Assembly (NCBI GenBank): GCA_024760905.1
Contig: CM045745.1
Location: forward strand, 3,952,782-4,016,781
Reading direction: 5' to 3'
Length of the DNA stretch: 64,000 bases
Origin: Plotosus lineatus
Lineage: Eukaryota; Chordata; Actinopteri; Siluriformes; Plotosidae
Shown: positions 23,501 through 35,961 of the stretch, in pieces
How the letters are laid out: each line of letters begins with the position of its first letter
Position numbering within the stretch: position 1 is the stretch's first letter
Translations under genes and position numbers: made by a program
The notes under the pieces: model-generated
Database searches by the model: none
Seen by the model: the letters and a program-made list of their open reading frames with translations, nothing else
Told to the model about the DNA's origin: nothing

Positions 23501-26500
23501 GCTGCTGCAGTCAGCCCGAGTAGGTCAGCCACGCCCCTCAGCAAGAGCCTACACTGCTGGGAAGAAAGCAGAGTTAGAGAACAGAGCTGCCAAATTCAAA
23601 GTCTTTCAAAAACGCAGACCATAACAGTTACCCCCCCCCCCCCCCCCCAGGGGTGCCACCTGGGGCCTGACCAGGCTCGTCCAGAAACCTGCCGTAAAAC
23701 GCGGACAGCAGGTCAGGGTCCAGGATCAGGGATCGAGGGATCCATGAGTGTTCCTCGGGCCTGTACCCCTCCCAATCCACCCGGTACGGGAAACCACGAC
23801 CCCACCTGCGGACAACGAGTATGCGGTTGACCGTATAAGCCAGGTGTCCATCAATCAGTCGGAGGAGGGGGGTGGGGGGTCAGTAGGAGCATGAAGGGGG
23901 CTTTCCACCATGGGTTTCACCAGGGAGACATGGAGAACAGGATGCATCTTCACAGTCACTGGGAGTTTCAGCCGGACGGCACTGGGGTTTATGATGCGCT
24001 CGATGGTGTAAGGACCGATGACTTGGGAGCCATTTTTTGGAGTCAGCGTGAAGAGGAAGGTCTGTGGAGGAGAGACAAACCTGTTTTCCGATCTTGTAGA
24101 CTGGTGCTGGTGTCCTGTGGTGACCGGCAATTCACTGATTCCGGGCTGCTGACCTCTCCAGGGCAGTGTGAGCTTCCTTCCAGACCCGACATGCTCTGCG
24201 GAAGTGAGCCTGGACTGAGGGGACAGCCACACCGGTCTCCTGACTAGGGAACAGAGGGGGCTGGAAACCGTTCACGACCATGAAGGGGGACATACCAGTA
24301 GCAGCGCAGACCAGGGAGTTGTGAGAGTATTCGACCTATGGTAAGTGGTTGGACCAGGAGGCTAGGAGATGGGAGGCAACACAACGCACGGAGAATTCTG
24401 GGCTCTGATTAGCTCGTTCCACTTGACCATTAGATTGTGGGTGGTAGCTGGAAGACGAGCTGCTGGAAATTTCAAGGGTGTCGCAGAATGCTTTCCATAC
24501 CCTGGATGCGAACTGGGGACCTCGGTCGGAGACAATGTCCTGGGGGATCCCATGGAGGCGGAAAACGTTTTGGATCAGCAGGACAGCAGTCTTCATGGCT
24601 GATGGGAGCTTGGGCAGAGAAATGAAGTGGACCGCCTTTGTGAAGCGGTCTATTATTGTTAGAATTTTTCTCCGTGGAAGTTCCTAATTAAATCTGCACG
24701 ACCTGGATTCCTGTATCTCAACGTCTGAGAGCGCTCCGGGAGCAACAGACGAGCAACCACACGAGTGAAATCAGTCTGGTTTATTCATCGGAAGCTCATC
24801 GAACACATGCAGTGTCCGCTTATTTATACAGAGGGATATGCGTGCAAAGCAGTAATTGCATGTTCATAAAGCATTAACATATATGTTTGTGCATTGCGGT
24901 ACGTGAATAACTTGGGGATAAAGCATTTCCATATACATCTTTGTGCCCTGTGGCGCTTAACACTTGGCTAAATACATTTCAAAGCATTTCTCATTGTTAT
25001 ACATTGTTACTTTCTGAATCCCACACCAACCGAAACACTCCACACAGGAACACCCACTAACAGTTTCATGTGCCTAGCGCATATGTCACAATTACAAGTA
25101 AAAAGGAAGCTTTAGATACACAGAAGTTACACACACACATAGTTAAGGCCTCATTTCCAATACACACATAATTATGCCTCATTTCCAATACACACATAGT
25201 TGCGCCTCATTTCCAATACACACATAATTGCATCTCATTTACAATACACATATAGTTGCGCTCATTTACAATACACACATAGTTGCATCTCATTTACCCT
25301 ATCAATTTATTCCTTCAATCCCCTTTTTATACTATGAAATAGGTATAAATTCTGTAGCGCACGGATCCCTCTCTTTCTTGTGGCATTCCAGAGGTGGTTT
25401 TTTCTTCGTGTGGAATGTTGGACACCGTAGGGGAAGAAACCAGGCCGTGGTTGCGCCGAGGCTGGTGCTTGAAGGGCAGGCGGGCCCCATCGCCATTCGC
25501 CCCACGCACTCAGGGCTCCGGTAGCCTTCCCGTCCGGGATGTATCCAAGCATTACACACGCACACGACGATTCTTGGGTCCGTAGTCATCGCCGGATGTA
25601 TCCACACGATGCACTCCCGGTCCACAGTCATCGACAGAGGCGGAGGGCAGGCGGGCACATCGGGTTCGCTGAAGGAACTGGCCAGGACCCAGATTCGAGT
25701 CATCAAACACCTAAAAATACAGGGTCCAAACACACAAACCAACAACAAACACATACATACGGAACAAGCATGGTTAAATACGGGTAAACATGCCGAAAGA
25801 GTGGGGGAATTCCCAGCCATAGTTTGGACTTTCCGCCGCAGTTGGTCCGCTACGCCACGCATTTTTGTAAGTGGTGTAATTGTCCCGTGCTGGGGTATAT
25901 ACATAACATGGATTTTAAATGGGCGTTATCCGACTGCAAAGTAGAGGATGTGGTGGTGATACTTAGGATCAGGTCAAGACAAGTAAGTCATCCACCCCAG
26001 AAGGGCTGGTATCTCGATACCTGAAAGAGAGGTAAATGAGGACAAAAAATTTCACAAATACAAAGTGCACTTAATACATCATTATGGACTTTCTTCAGTC
26101 TGGTAGCATGGATCCACTGTGGAAAGAGGTCAGTTAGTACGGCGGTATGAGTAACAGCGAGTATCTCCGTGGGCTCACTGTAAGGAGTGTCTCCCAAAGA
26201 GGAATTTAGTTTTGCAAATTTCTTGACCAGCACCTTGTCTCCTACCTTGAAGGCATGAGTGCTTGCATCGGCTGGGACCGAAGTATTCTGATTAGTGCAT
26301 TCCCAATAGTCATTTAGGACCTTAACAAGGCCCACGGCATACTCGCTCATGTGTATAGCTAAATCTTCCGTCCCCAAAGCCTGCTTTCCCTTCCTCCAAG
26401 GAGCGGGAAAGGGTCTCCCCATTACTACTTCGTAAGGAGATAGATTCCCTAAGGCCACCTGCGAGGTCATTCGCAGATCTGCCAAAACCACGGGTAGTAC

Positions 26501-29500
26501 TGAAACCCAATTTCTTGATCCAGTGATGTGCATTGCCTTCCGTAATTTCCCTTTAATTGTTCTGTTTGTTCGTTCCACGATTCCGGAGGACTGAGGGTGA
26601 TATGGGACATGGAAACGCCAATTGATCTTTAGCTCTTGGGCCAACAGTTGAGTGACTTTTGAGGTGAATGGTGTGCCTTTGTCTGAATCAATTCCCAACG
26701 GGAGGCCATATCTGGGAATAATTTCCTGTGATAACTTTTGAACTCGGGCGTTTTCATTCCCACATGGGAAAGCTTCGACCCACCGGGAAAATTTATCCAC
26801 GATAACCAATAGATATTTAAAGGGGCCCTGCCAGGGCATGTGAGTAAAATCTATCTGCCACTCCTGGAAGGGAGTATCTGGTTTCGGCAGATGCTGATGT
26901 GATGCGTGTGGTTTGGACACATTGTTCTGTGCACAAATCAGGCATTTGTCCAGAATGCTGTGTACCGTAGAGGCTAGTTGTCGTATACAAAAATCTTTTT
27001 CCATATCTGTCACCACCCCTCTTCGACCGCGATGTGTAGGCCCGTGAAACTCGCGGACAAGGAAAGGAAGACAGTGCGTGGGCAGACATAAGCGACCGGT
27101 CGAATCGAGTAGAATGCCGTCCCCCGAAAGTTGAGAGCCATGCAAAGACCAAAAATCAGTGTCTTCTGTGGACGCCGAGGACTGAAGGGATTTCATATCC
27201 AAGTCAGGGAGGAGGGCGCTAAGCATGTGTGAGGTGGACACCAGCGCGGGCTGCAAGAACGGCGGCATGGAGCCGAGCAAGGCAGCCTGTTTAGCTGTGC
27301 GGTCAGCCAAAGAGTTACCTCGTGCCTCATCAGTGTGGTCAGAGGAATGACCGCGGGTCTTTACGATTGCTAAACGGAGCGGGAGATTGCAGGACACAAT
27401 AAGATCCTGGACTAAGGTGGAATGTGAAATGTGCTTACCGTCAGCAGCAGTGAAACCACGAGATTGCCAGATACGGCCGAAATCGTGCGCCACCCCGAAA
27501 GCGTAACGAGAGTCAGTGTATATAGTAACATCCTGGTCGGAAGCGAGAATGCATGCCCGAGTGAGCGCGTATAGCTCCGCTGCTTGGGCGGAATTAAAGG
27601 GGAGCGAGTACGCTTCCAAAACTTGGTCCGGTAAGGAACATACTGCGTAGCCGCAGAGGAACACTGTCGGAGGGTTTCGAGCATGACCCATCTACAAACA
27701 GGGAGAGACCTGTGGAGAGAGCCGTGGATAATAAGTCGGACCTAATACTGGTGTCATGGACAATGGTGTCCATGCAGTCATGTTCCAACGGTTTGCAGTC
27801 ATCCTGAGTATTAAGCAGGCGCTGTAGGGCCTGAGCCACGTTATCTAGGGAAGAGGAACAAGAGATGGTTAGATTATCAGTAGCACAAAGGATGGCCTCG
27901 TAACCTGAGCGACGTTGAGAAGACATGTGTTGTGTGGACAGAGTATTAAGGATATGCCTAACCTGATGGCTGGTGTATAAAACGAGTGGATGGGAGAGCA
28001 CTATTTTTTCTGCTTCGAGAACTAACACCGCACTGGCAGCGACAGCGCGAAGGCGAGCAGGTAAACCCTGAGCTACAGTATCTAAAGTTTTGGAGAGGAA
28101 AGCACAGGGTCTCAGTCCCCCCCCTGTGGTTCTGAGCCAAAACCCCAGAAGCCGTGCCGGCCTGGTGCGCGACATAGAGGTGAAAGGGTTTGGTGTAGTC
28201 CGGGAGCCCGAGAGCCGGCGCGGAGCATAGGGCCGACTTCAGGGCTTTGAATGCGTCCAGCATGTCCTCAGTCCAGACCAAGGGTTGGTGGAGAGGGTCA
28301 GTGTGAGCCACGGCAGAGCGTAAAAGTTTGTCATAAAAGGAACAGTCCGGGATCCATTGGCGGCAGTAGTTAATGAGGCCCAGGAAAGCAAGGAGCGCCT
28401 GTTTCGTGGCAGGCTTCTGAGTGTCCACTATGATCTTGACGCGATCCTGAGTAAGGCGTTTTGTCCCGTGAGAGAGTTCGTAGCCCAGGTATATGACAGT
28501 CAGTAGGCAAAACTGTAGCTTGGGCTTTGAAACCTTGAAACTCTTTTTTTCCAGTAAGAGGAGCAGTTGAACGGTTGCATCCAGACACAGTTCATAAGTT
28601 AGGCCGGACACCAGGATGTCGTCGGCGTAGGAGTGGGCACAGGAACCCAGTGGAACGTCGAGAGACCCCAGTGCATCCCTAACCACAGCCGAAAAAACAG
28701 CAGGAGAGTCTATGAACCCTTGAGGTAATCTAGTCCACGTGTACTGTCGCTGCCGGTGTGTGAAAGCGAAGAGGGGCTGTGTGTTGGGCTCAACAGAGAT
28801 ACTAAAAAACACCGAGCACAGGTCAATCACGGAGAAATAGGTATGATCGCAAGGAATGGAAGCCATAATAGCGGGCACGTCTGGGACGACCGGCGAGACT
28901 GGGATGATGAGCTCATTAATTTTTCTGAGGTCCTGGGTTAGGCGCCAAGAACCGTCCGGCTTGGGAACCGGGTTCACAGGAGTGTTATAAGGGCTTGTGC
29001 ATGGCACGATGATACCCTGTTCCAGAAGAGAAGCCAAAATGGTGTCGATACCCAACATTTTTTGAGGCGATAAGGGGTATTGTCGGATGTACACGGGCGA
29101 AATGTGCTTCACGGTAGCTTCATACGGAACGCAGTCCACACAACCCACGTCATTCTTATGTTCTGCCCAAAGATTGGTGGGCAACGTGTCGAGTACAGGG
29201 GGCGAGGTGGAACTCGCCACGCACGCCGAATTAACGTTAAAAGGCAAGGGCTGCGCTTGCAATGACAACAGAGAAACAGAGGAGGTGTCGCACGTTTGAA
29301 TGGTCATGCTCGAGCCCTGGAAAGAGATTTGAAACCCCAGAATGCTCATGAGATAGCGGCCCAGCAAATTAAAAGAGCATTCGGACATATATACAAATGA
29401 GTAGGATATTTGCAATGTATCAAGCGTAGGGTCATCAGGCAAACATAAAAGAAGGGGCGGCGTATATTGGGAGGAGAAGGGAACCCCATCTATACCCACA

Positions 29501-32500
29501 GAGCTGGTAGACCTGGAGGAGACAGCACCCTGATAGTCCCTGCCTAGGGAGGATAAGGTCGCACCACTATCGATAACAAAAAGATATTCTACCCCTTCTA
29601 GAACAACAGGAAGGAGGGGCAGATTCTCATTGCAGGGCGAGTTAAATACTAGGTGCATTAAGCTACAGGTCACGGGGTCCCTACTCTGCGGGCAGCCCTA
29701 TTCGTGCTCCCGCGGGTATGGCTGTGTTGGCGATGCGCCTGCGGAATCTGAGTGTGGGGGGCGAGACGGGTTGTCTCCCTGGTGGGTCCGAGAGGCAGAA
29801 TTACATTCGTCTCTCTGTCTCTTTCTACACTCTTTTTTCCAATGCCCTTCTATACCACAATAATGACACTTTCCGGTCTTTCTATACGAATCCCTTCCCC
29901 TATTCTTATCACGAGGGCCCTGGAGGTCCATCGCCAGCAGAACCCTATTCTTCACATTCAATAGTCCATCTGATTCTAACATACGAACCCTTTCTCCGGC
30001 AGTTCTAACGATGAGACGTTGACGATCTGTGAAATGCGGTTTAAGTGCGCTCTGGACCTCTGGGAGACAATTACTTAACATACTGGACTCGAACATAGAA
30101 TTTGCCTCTTCGATACGAAGATCACATCCTCCTTCATGACGCCAAGTTTCAGTAAAGCGATTCCAAAATACCGGTTAGTTCGCCCGCTTCTGCTTACAAT
30201 TAGTTACGTGTGAAAGATCGCAAGCTCCCTCCCGCCGGGAGACTACATAAGCCGTAAGTTGCGCCAAAGGTTTTTAATGCGTCGGGATTATCTCTCCAAT
30301 AGAGCGAGGAACGATAACGAGTCTGACGACGCCCCTCTTCCCCCCTGTCCTCTTCTATTTTTTCGTTAGTCACCTCATCGTTTCTGGGGTCCAAGCAGGG
30401 GACATTCTGGAGGACCACAGCCTCATTGTATGCTTCCTTTAGGGTAGACTGCAGGATAAAGCGATAGTCCCCTCCCGTTAGTTGGCAATACCTAGTGGAC
30501 CGTATAAGCATATCTACATAGGCCAAGGGTGTGTCCAAGCCAGGGAGCATGGAGATAAAGTCTTTGAGTGCGGCCACGGACGGTGGTTCCACAACGATAC
30601 CCCTTCCCCTATTTTGCCATATACAAGCTACATTCTTCACTGCTCTAGGTTTAGGTGGCTTCGAGAGAGGAGGAGGATCGGGCTGAGAGCAGTCCGAATC
30701 CTCATCCCCCGATGTATCTTCAGAGTCTTCCTCATTCACTGGCGGAGGCGGGGAGGGAATCACAACCTCGGGTCTTTGTTTTGATTTAATTTTAGGTCGC
30801 GCTCCGGCTCCGGGGGTTCCTCCTTCGGCAGCGAGCAGGGTTGGGTATAAGGCGGGAACCTCCGCTGGCTTAGGGTCAGCGGGGGTTAGCGGGACTATAT
30901 CCCCCGATCCTACTGGATAGGGTGGGGGAGCCGACGGGGGAGTTACGGGGGACACAGTTTGTACACAGCAAGCTGGACTTTTGGTATTTTTTCCTTTTCC
31001 CTTTTCTTTACTCATTAATTTAGGTTTGGGGACACTCTGAGTCACCTTCTTGGGCTCGAAGAGCTTTTTAAGTTTTAACCAATATGAGCGCATCTCATAC
31101 CATTTTACATAAGCCTCCTTCATGTATTCATAATCCCAGGAGGGGTTGCCCAATCCATCATAAATCATGCGATGCGTGGATGTCAGAAATCCTGCATCAA
31201 AAGTCCCATTTCTAGGGAAGTTTGGCACTTGGTCTAGTCCCTCCGTCCATCCGGCTAAATTACTAAGCCATGGTTCAGTATAATAAGCAAGACCACATTT
31301 ATTCATCCATTCCTTGGGGGTTTCCCCAGGATTAGGCTTTGGGTCGGAATTTCCCATTGTTTACCCTATAACAACAAAACAACAGAAAAAATACGTTGGC
31401 ATACAGGAATACAGGGGCACCTTCTTTTTTCTTTCTTTCGTTTTTAGTTTTTGTATTTTTTTTGTATTTGTATAGCGCTCTTCCCAGTTATAGCAACTGA
31501 GGATAACCGTCCCAGTTATAGCAACCGAGGATAACCGTCCCAGTTATAGCAACTGAGGATAACCGTCCCAGTTATAGCAACTGAGGATAACCGTCTCAGT
31601 TATAGCAACTGAGGATAACCGTCCCAGTTATAGCAACTGAGGATAACCGTCCCAGTTATAGCAACTGAGGATAACCGTCCCAGTTATAGCAACTGAGGAT
31701 AACCATCCCAGTTATAGCAACCGAGGATAACCGTCCCAGTTATAGCAACTGAGGATAACCGTCCCAGTTATAGCAACTGAGGATAACCGTCTCAGTTATA
31801 GCAACTGAGGATAACCGCCCCAGTTATAGCAACTGAGGATAACCGCCCCAGTTATAGCAACTGAGGATAACCGCCTCAGTTATAGCAACTGAGGATAACC
31901 GTCTCAGTTATAGCAACTGAGGATAACCGTCCCAGTTATAGCAACTGAGGATAACCGTCCCAGTTATAGCAACTGAGGATAACCGTCCCAGTTATAGCAA
32001 CTGAGGATAACCGTCCCTTCTAGAGAAGGGGATAAACCGTCCCTTATAAAAAAAGGTGATAACAGACGCTCAAATACTGCTCACCAGGTAGTCAAACAAA
32101 TCTTGTCTTACCTGATCAGGAGTATCACGTCGGGGTCACCAAATTGTTAGAATTTTTCTCCGTGGAAGTTCCTAATTAAATCTGCACGACCTGGATTCCT
32201 GTATCTCAACATCTGAGAGCGCTCCGGGAGCAACAGACGAGCAACCACACGAGTGAAATCAGTCTGGTTTATTCATCGGAAGCTCATCGAACACATGCAG
32301 TGTCCGCTTATTTATACAGAGGGATATGCGTGCAAAGCAGTAATTGCATGTTCATAAAGCATTAACATATATGTTTGTGCATTGCGGTACGTAACACTTG
32401 GGGATAAAGCATTTCCATATACATGTTTGTGCCCTGTGGCGCTTAACACTTGGCTAAATACATTTCAAAGCATTTCCTCATTGTTATACATTGTTACTTT

Positions 32501-35500
32501 CTGAATCCCACACCCGAACCGAAACACGACACAGGAACACCCACCCAACAGTTTCATGTGCCTAGCGCACATGTCACAATTACAAGTAAAAAAGGAAGCT
32601 TTAGATACACAGAAGTTACAATACACACATAGTTGCGTCTCATTTCCAATACACACATAATTGCGTCTCATTTCCAATACACACATAGTTGCGTCTCATT
32701 TCCAATACACACATAATTGCATCTCATTTACAATACACATAGTTGCGTCTCATTTACAATACACACATAGTTGCATCTCATTTACCCTATCAATTTATTC
32801 CTTCAATTATTGTCAGGATGAAGATGTTATCTTCAGATTGGGGTAGACCCGTGACAAAATCCACGGCAATGAGGTATGGGCAAGGGTTGGAGGAGACCCG
32901 CTGGTGCACGGTGGGACAACTTGTTTCGGGCACAGGTAGCACAGCTGTGACGAACTCCCTGTTGTCGGCTGCTATGGTTGGCCACCAGAAGCATTGTTGG
33001 AGGAGGAAAAGGGTTCAGTGAACCTCGGGGTGGCAAGCCAGTTTAGATGCATGTCCCACTGGAGTTCGAGCAGGTGGAGGAACATATTCTCCCTGCTGGG
33101 CATCCTGGACTAGGCGTTTCACCTCCCACCGAACAGCTCTGAGCACACAGGAGGCAGGCAAGAAGGTTTATGCGGTGGTGTCTTCCCCTGGGAGTACTGG
33201 TTTGGTGTTTCGCAAGCTGGGACAGTACATGAGGGTAAAGTTGAACCTCCCCAGGTAGAAGGACCATTGTGCCTGCCACTAGTTCAACCTCTTGCCTGTA
33301 CAGAGGTAGGACAGATTTTTATGGTCCGTCCAGTCAATAAAGGGGTGCGTGATCCTTCCAACCAGTGTCGCCACTTTTGGAGCACCAGGACCACTGGTAG
33401 CAACTCACGGTTTCCCACGTAACTTTGTTCCGCCTGAGTCAGGCGACGAGAGAAGAATGCGCATAAGTGTAGTCTCTGGTTTGTCTGGGAGTGCTGCCCC
33501 CACTCCCGAGTCTGAGGTGTCCACTGCCACCACGAACTGCAGTGTGGGGTCTGGATGGAACAGTATGGGCGTGTTGATGAATTTGGTTTTCAGTCCATCA
33601 AATGTCGTCTGAGCACTAGGGGACCTTTTGAAGGGTGTCTTGATTGAAGTTTGCTGCCTGAGGTCTCCGAGTACGTCATTGACCAATGCTTGGAAAATTG
33701 CAGGGGTGTTAGATAGACTGAAAGGCATCACCAGGTATTCAAAGTGCCCCAGGTGGGTGTCAAAAGTGGTTTTCCATTCATCTCTCTCCCGAATCCAGAC
33801 TAGGCGGTAAGTATTTCTTAAGCCTAGTTTTGAAAAAATGGTGGTGTTGTGGAGAGGAGTGAAGGCTGAGTCGATGAGAGGAAGGAGGTATTGGTTTTTA
33901 TGGTGATGCTGTTGAGTCCTGTGTAATCGTTGCAGGGTCTCAGAGTTTTGTCCTTTTCGATGAAGAAAAACTCTGCATCTACTGGAGATGATGAGGGCCA
34001 GATAAGGCCTGCCACCAGCAAGTCGGTGATGTACCTTTTCATAGCCTCTCTCTCAGGTTTTGAGAGGCTATATAGTCTCCTAGCGGGAAGTGCGGAACTG
34101 GGGAGCAACTCGATCGAGCAGTCATATGGCCGGTGCGGTGCCAGTGAAAAGGGCCCAGTCCTTGGTGAATGCCTCTTTTAGATCGTGATACTCTCTGGGG
34201 ACACCAGTCAAATCAATCTTCTCCGGGATGACTGGGGTTTCGGAAACTTAGGGAGGAACGACAGCCAGAAGACAGTGTTGGTGACAGTAGTCACTCCCAT
34301 ATGTGGCAATTTTCCATGGATCCGTGGAATTCCGTGGTTTTTATCTCAAATTGGTAATTTCTAGGAATCATCTAAATCCGAGGAGAAAATTTTAGGGGGG
34401 TATAGGGGCACTTCTGGCAAGTTCACTTGCTTGTGCTTGAGACAAAGTGCGTCTTATCCAGACTTCCAATCTTTTAAGTGAGCAAGTGAAAGCTGAGTAC
34501 CAAACAAGTATTCAACGGTGCCCTTGATCACTTGAAAGACTGGAAGTCTGGATAAGCCACGCTTTGTCTCAAGCACAAGCAAGTGAACTTGCTTCAAGTG
34601 CCTACTTACGGTGGAGTGCCTCACATATTGTAAGCCGCTCGTTGATTGGCTGTTTTAAGCTTAATCTAAAGTGACTCGGCTCAGCTTCATGTAAAGTGAC
34701 TCAGCTCAATGCAAATTTGCAGCGTATTGTGTTTAAAATGGTGCGAACTTTAATGAAAGAAGAGGAATCCCGCGTGTCAGAAATAGATAAGGCTAAGTTT
34801 AAGTGTGACTGTCTAGAAAAGATTGTGAAATTTGGGGTGAAAATCGGCAAACAGACTCAGAATGTATCGGAACCTTTGGCGAGTTTCATTAAGAAATCTG
34901 ACATCACCAGCAAGGTCTTGTGTGTTCATTGCAACGACCTGATCAATTATGGATCCCGCGGATGTATTGCACTTATGGCCGACAGACAAGCGCACTCGGA
35001 GGGAATTACAAAATATTTATGTCGTTTAGATTGTGTGAAATCCCATTGAAATGTAATTTAATAAAAGTAATCCGTATGGTTAAAATCATTGTGTGATAAA
35101 CTTACTCACATTGTTAATAATAACAGTTTAATATGTATGGGAATTTTCCTTTTATTAAATTTGCAGCTAATCATAAGTAATTTGTGTTCAATTTGAAAAT
35201 ACTCAGTAAATTGATGATTGTTGTCATATAAATTAATAAAGGTGCATGTGAACCAGAGATCTTTGCAACAAAGCGATCATGCCAGGCATCGGAAAAGGAA
35301 AACAATAGCGCTTTGGGCGTGTCCCTGACATGAAGTTAGCCAGATCTGTATGCAGGCTGCTGAAGTATACCATTGTTATAATGTATTAGTAGGTCTTTGA
35401 ATTATGATGGCCATGTCAACTGTGTTGTTCCAGTGGAAGGAATTGAGTCCTAAACCTGATTTTTGCAAAACTGATCTCTCCATAAAAAAAACAAAAATCA

Positions 35501-35895
35501 AATCTCTACTCTAAATCGAATGAAATGAGGACAGGGAAACTTGAATAATAGAAGTGAGACCTGATGTTTACTTCTGCAGTCGTGTCCAAACTTCCTTCAG
35601 GTTTGACTTGCATTCTGAGATCGTTTTCTGCTCATCACAGTTGTGAAAGGAGTTATTTGTGTAATAGTACCATGTGTATCAACTGGAACCTGCATGTCCA
35701 TTCTTGTCTGACCCCTCAAATCAACAAATCCTTTTTGTCTACTAAAGTAGCATGTCGAGATGGTTTTGTGGTGGTTACATGCAAATCGTAGGAGCAAATT
35801 ATTAAACTGGTCAACAATCCAGACTGTTTGGAACCAATGTGCCCTTAAGCTGTAGGAGGTGAAACCAGCTGGCGCTACCATAATGTCATATAATT

Positions 35896-35961
<66 letters not shown>

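Larger units (their letters stand above)
24657..32805 (-). mobile_element. Endogenous retrovirus, 8149 bp, gamma-like, env-less
   Basis: Two 661-bp LTRs (24657-25317 and 32145-32805), each TG...CA, are flanked by the 5-bp duplication ATTAT (24652-24656, 32806-32810). On the minus strand: 5' LTR, primer site for tRNA-Trp, leader with a 28-bp tandem array, gag with MGN start and PPPY, NC with one CCHC knuckle, a single TAG, pol (PR-RT-RNase H-IN in successive frames), about 670 bp without a recognisable env, poly-purine tract AAAAAGGGGAT, 3' LTR. The LTRs differ at roughly 20-25 positions by eye. Gag and pol have frame lesions. Stop-codon separation and a single zinc knuckle point to a class I (gammaretrovirus-like) lineage. 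Confidence 0.9.

Noticed and set aside
23474..24247. Plus-strand frames of about 118 aa
   Set aside because: Antisense to the chromovirus integrase and chromodomain, which read sensibly on the minus strand.
31486..32017. Regular 28-bp repeats as a CRISPR array
   Set aside because: The units abut with no unique spacers, and the locus is inside a vertebrate endogenous retrovirus.
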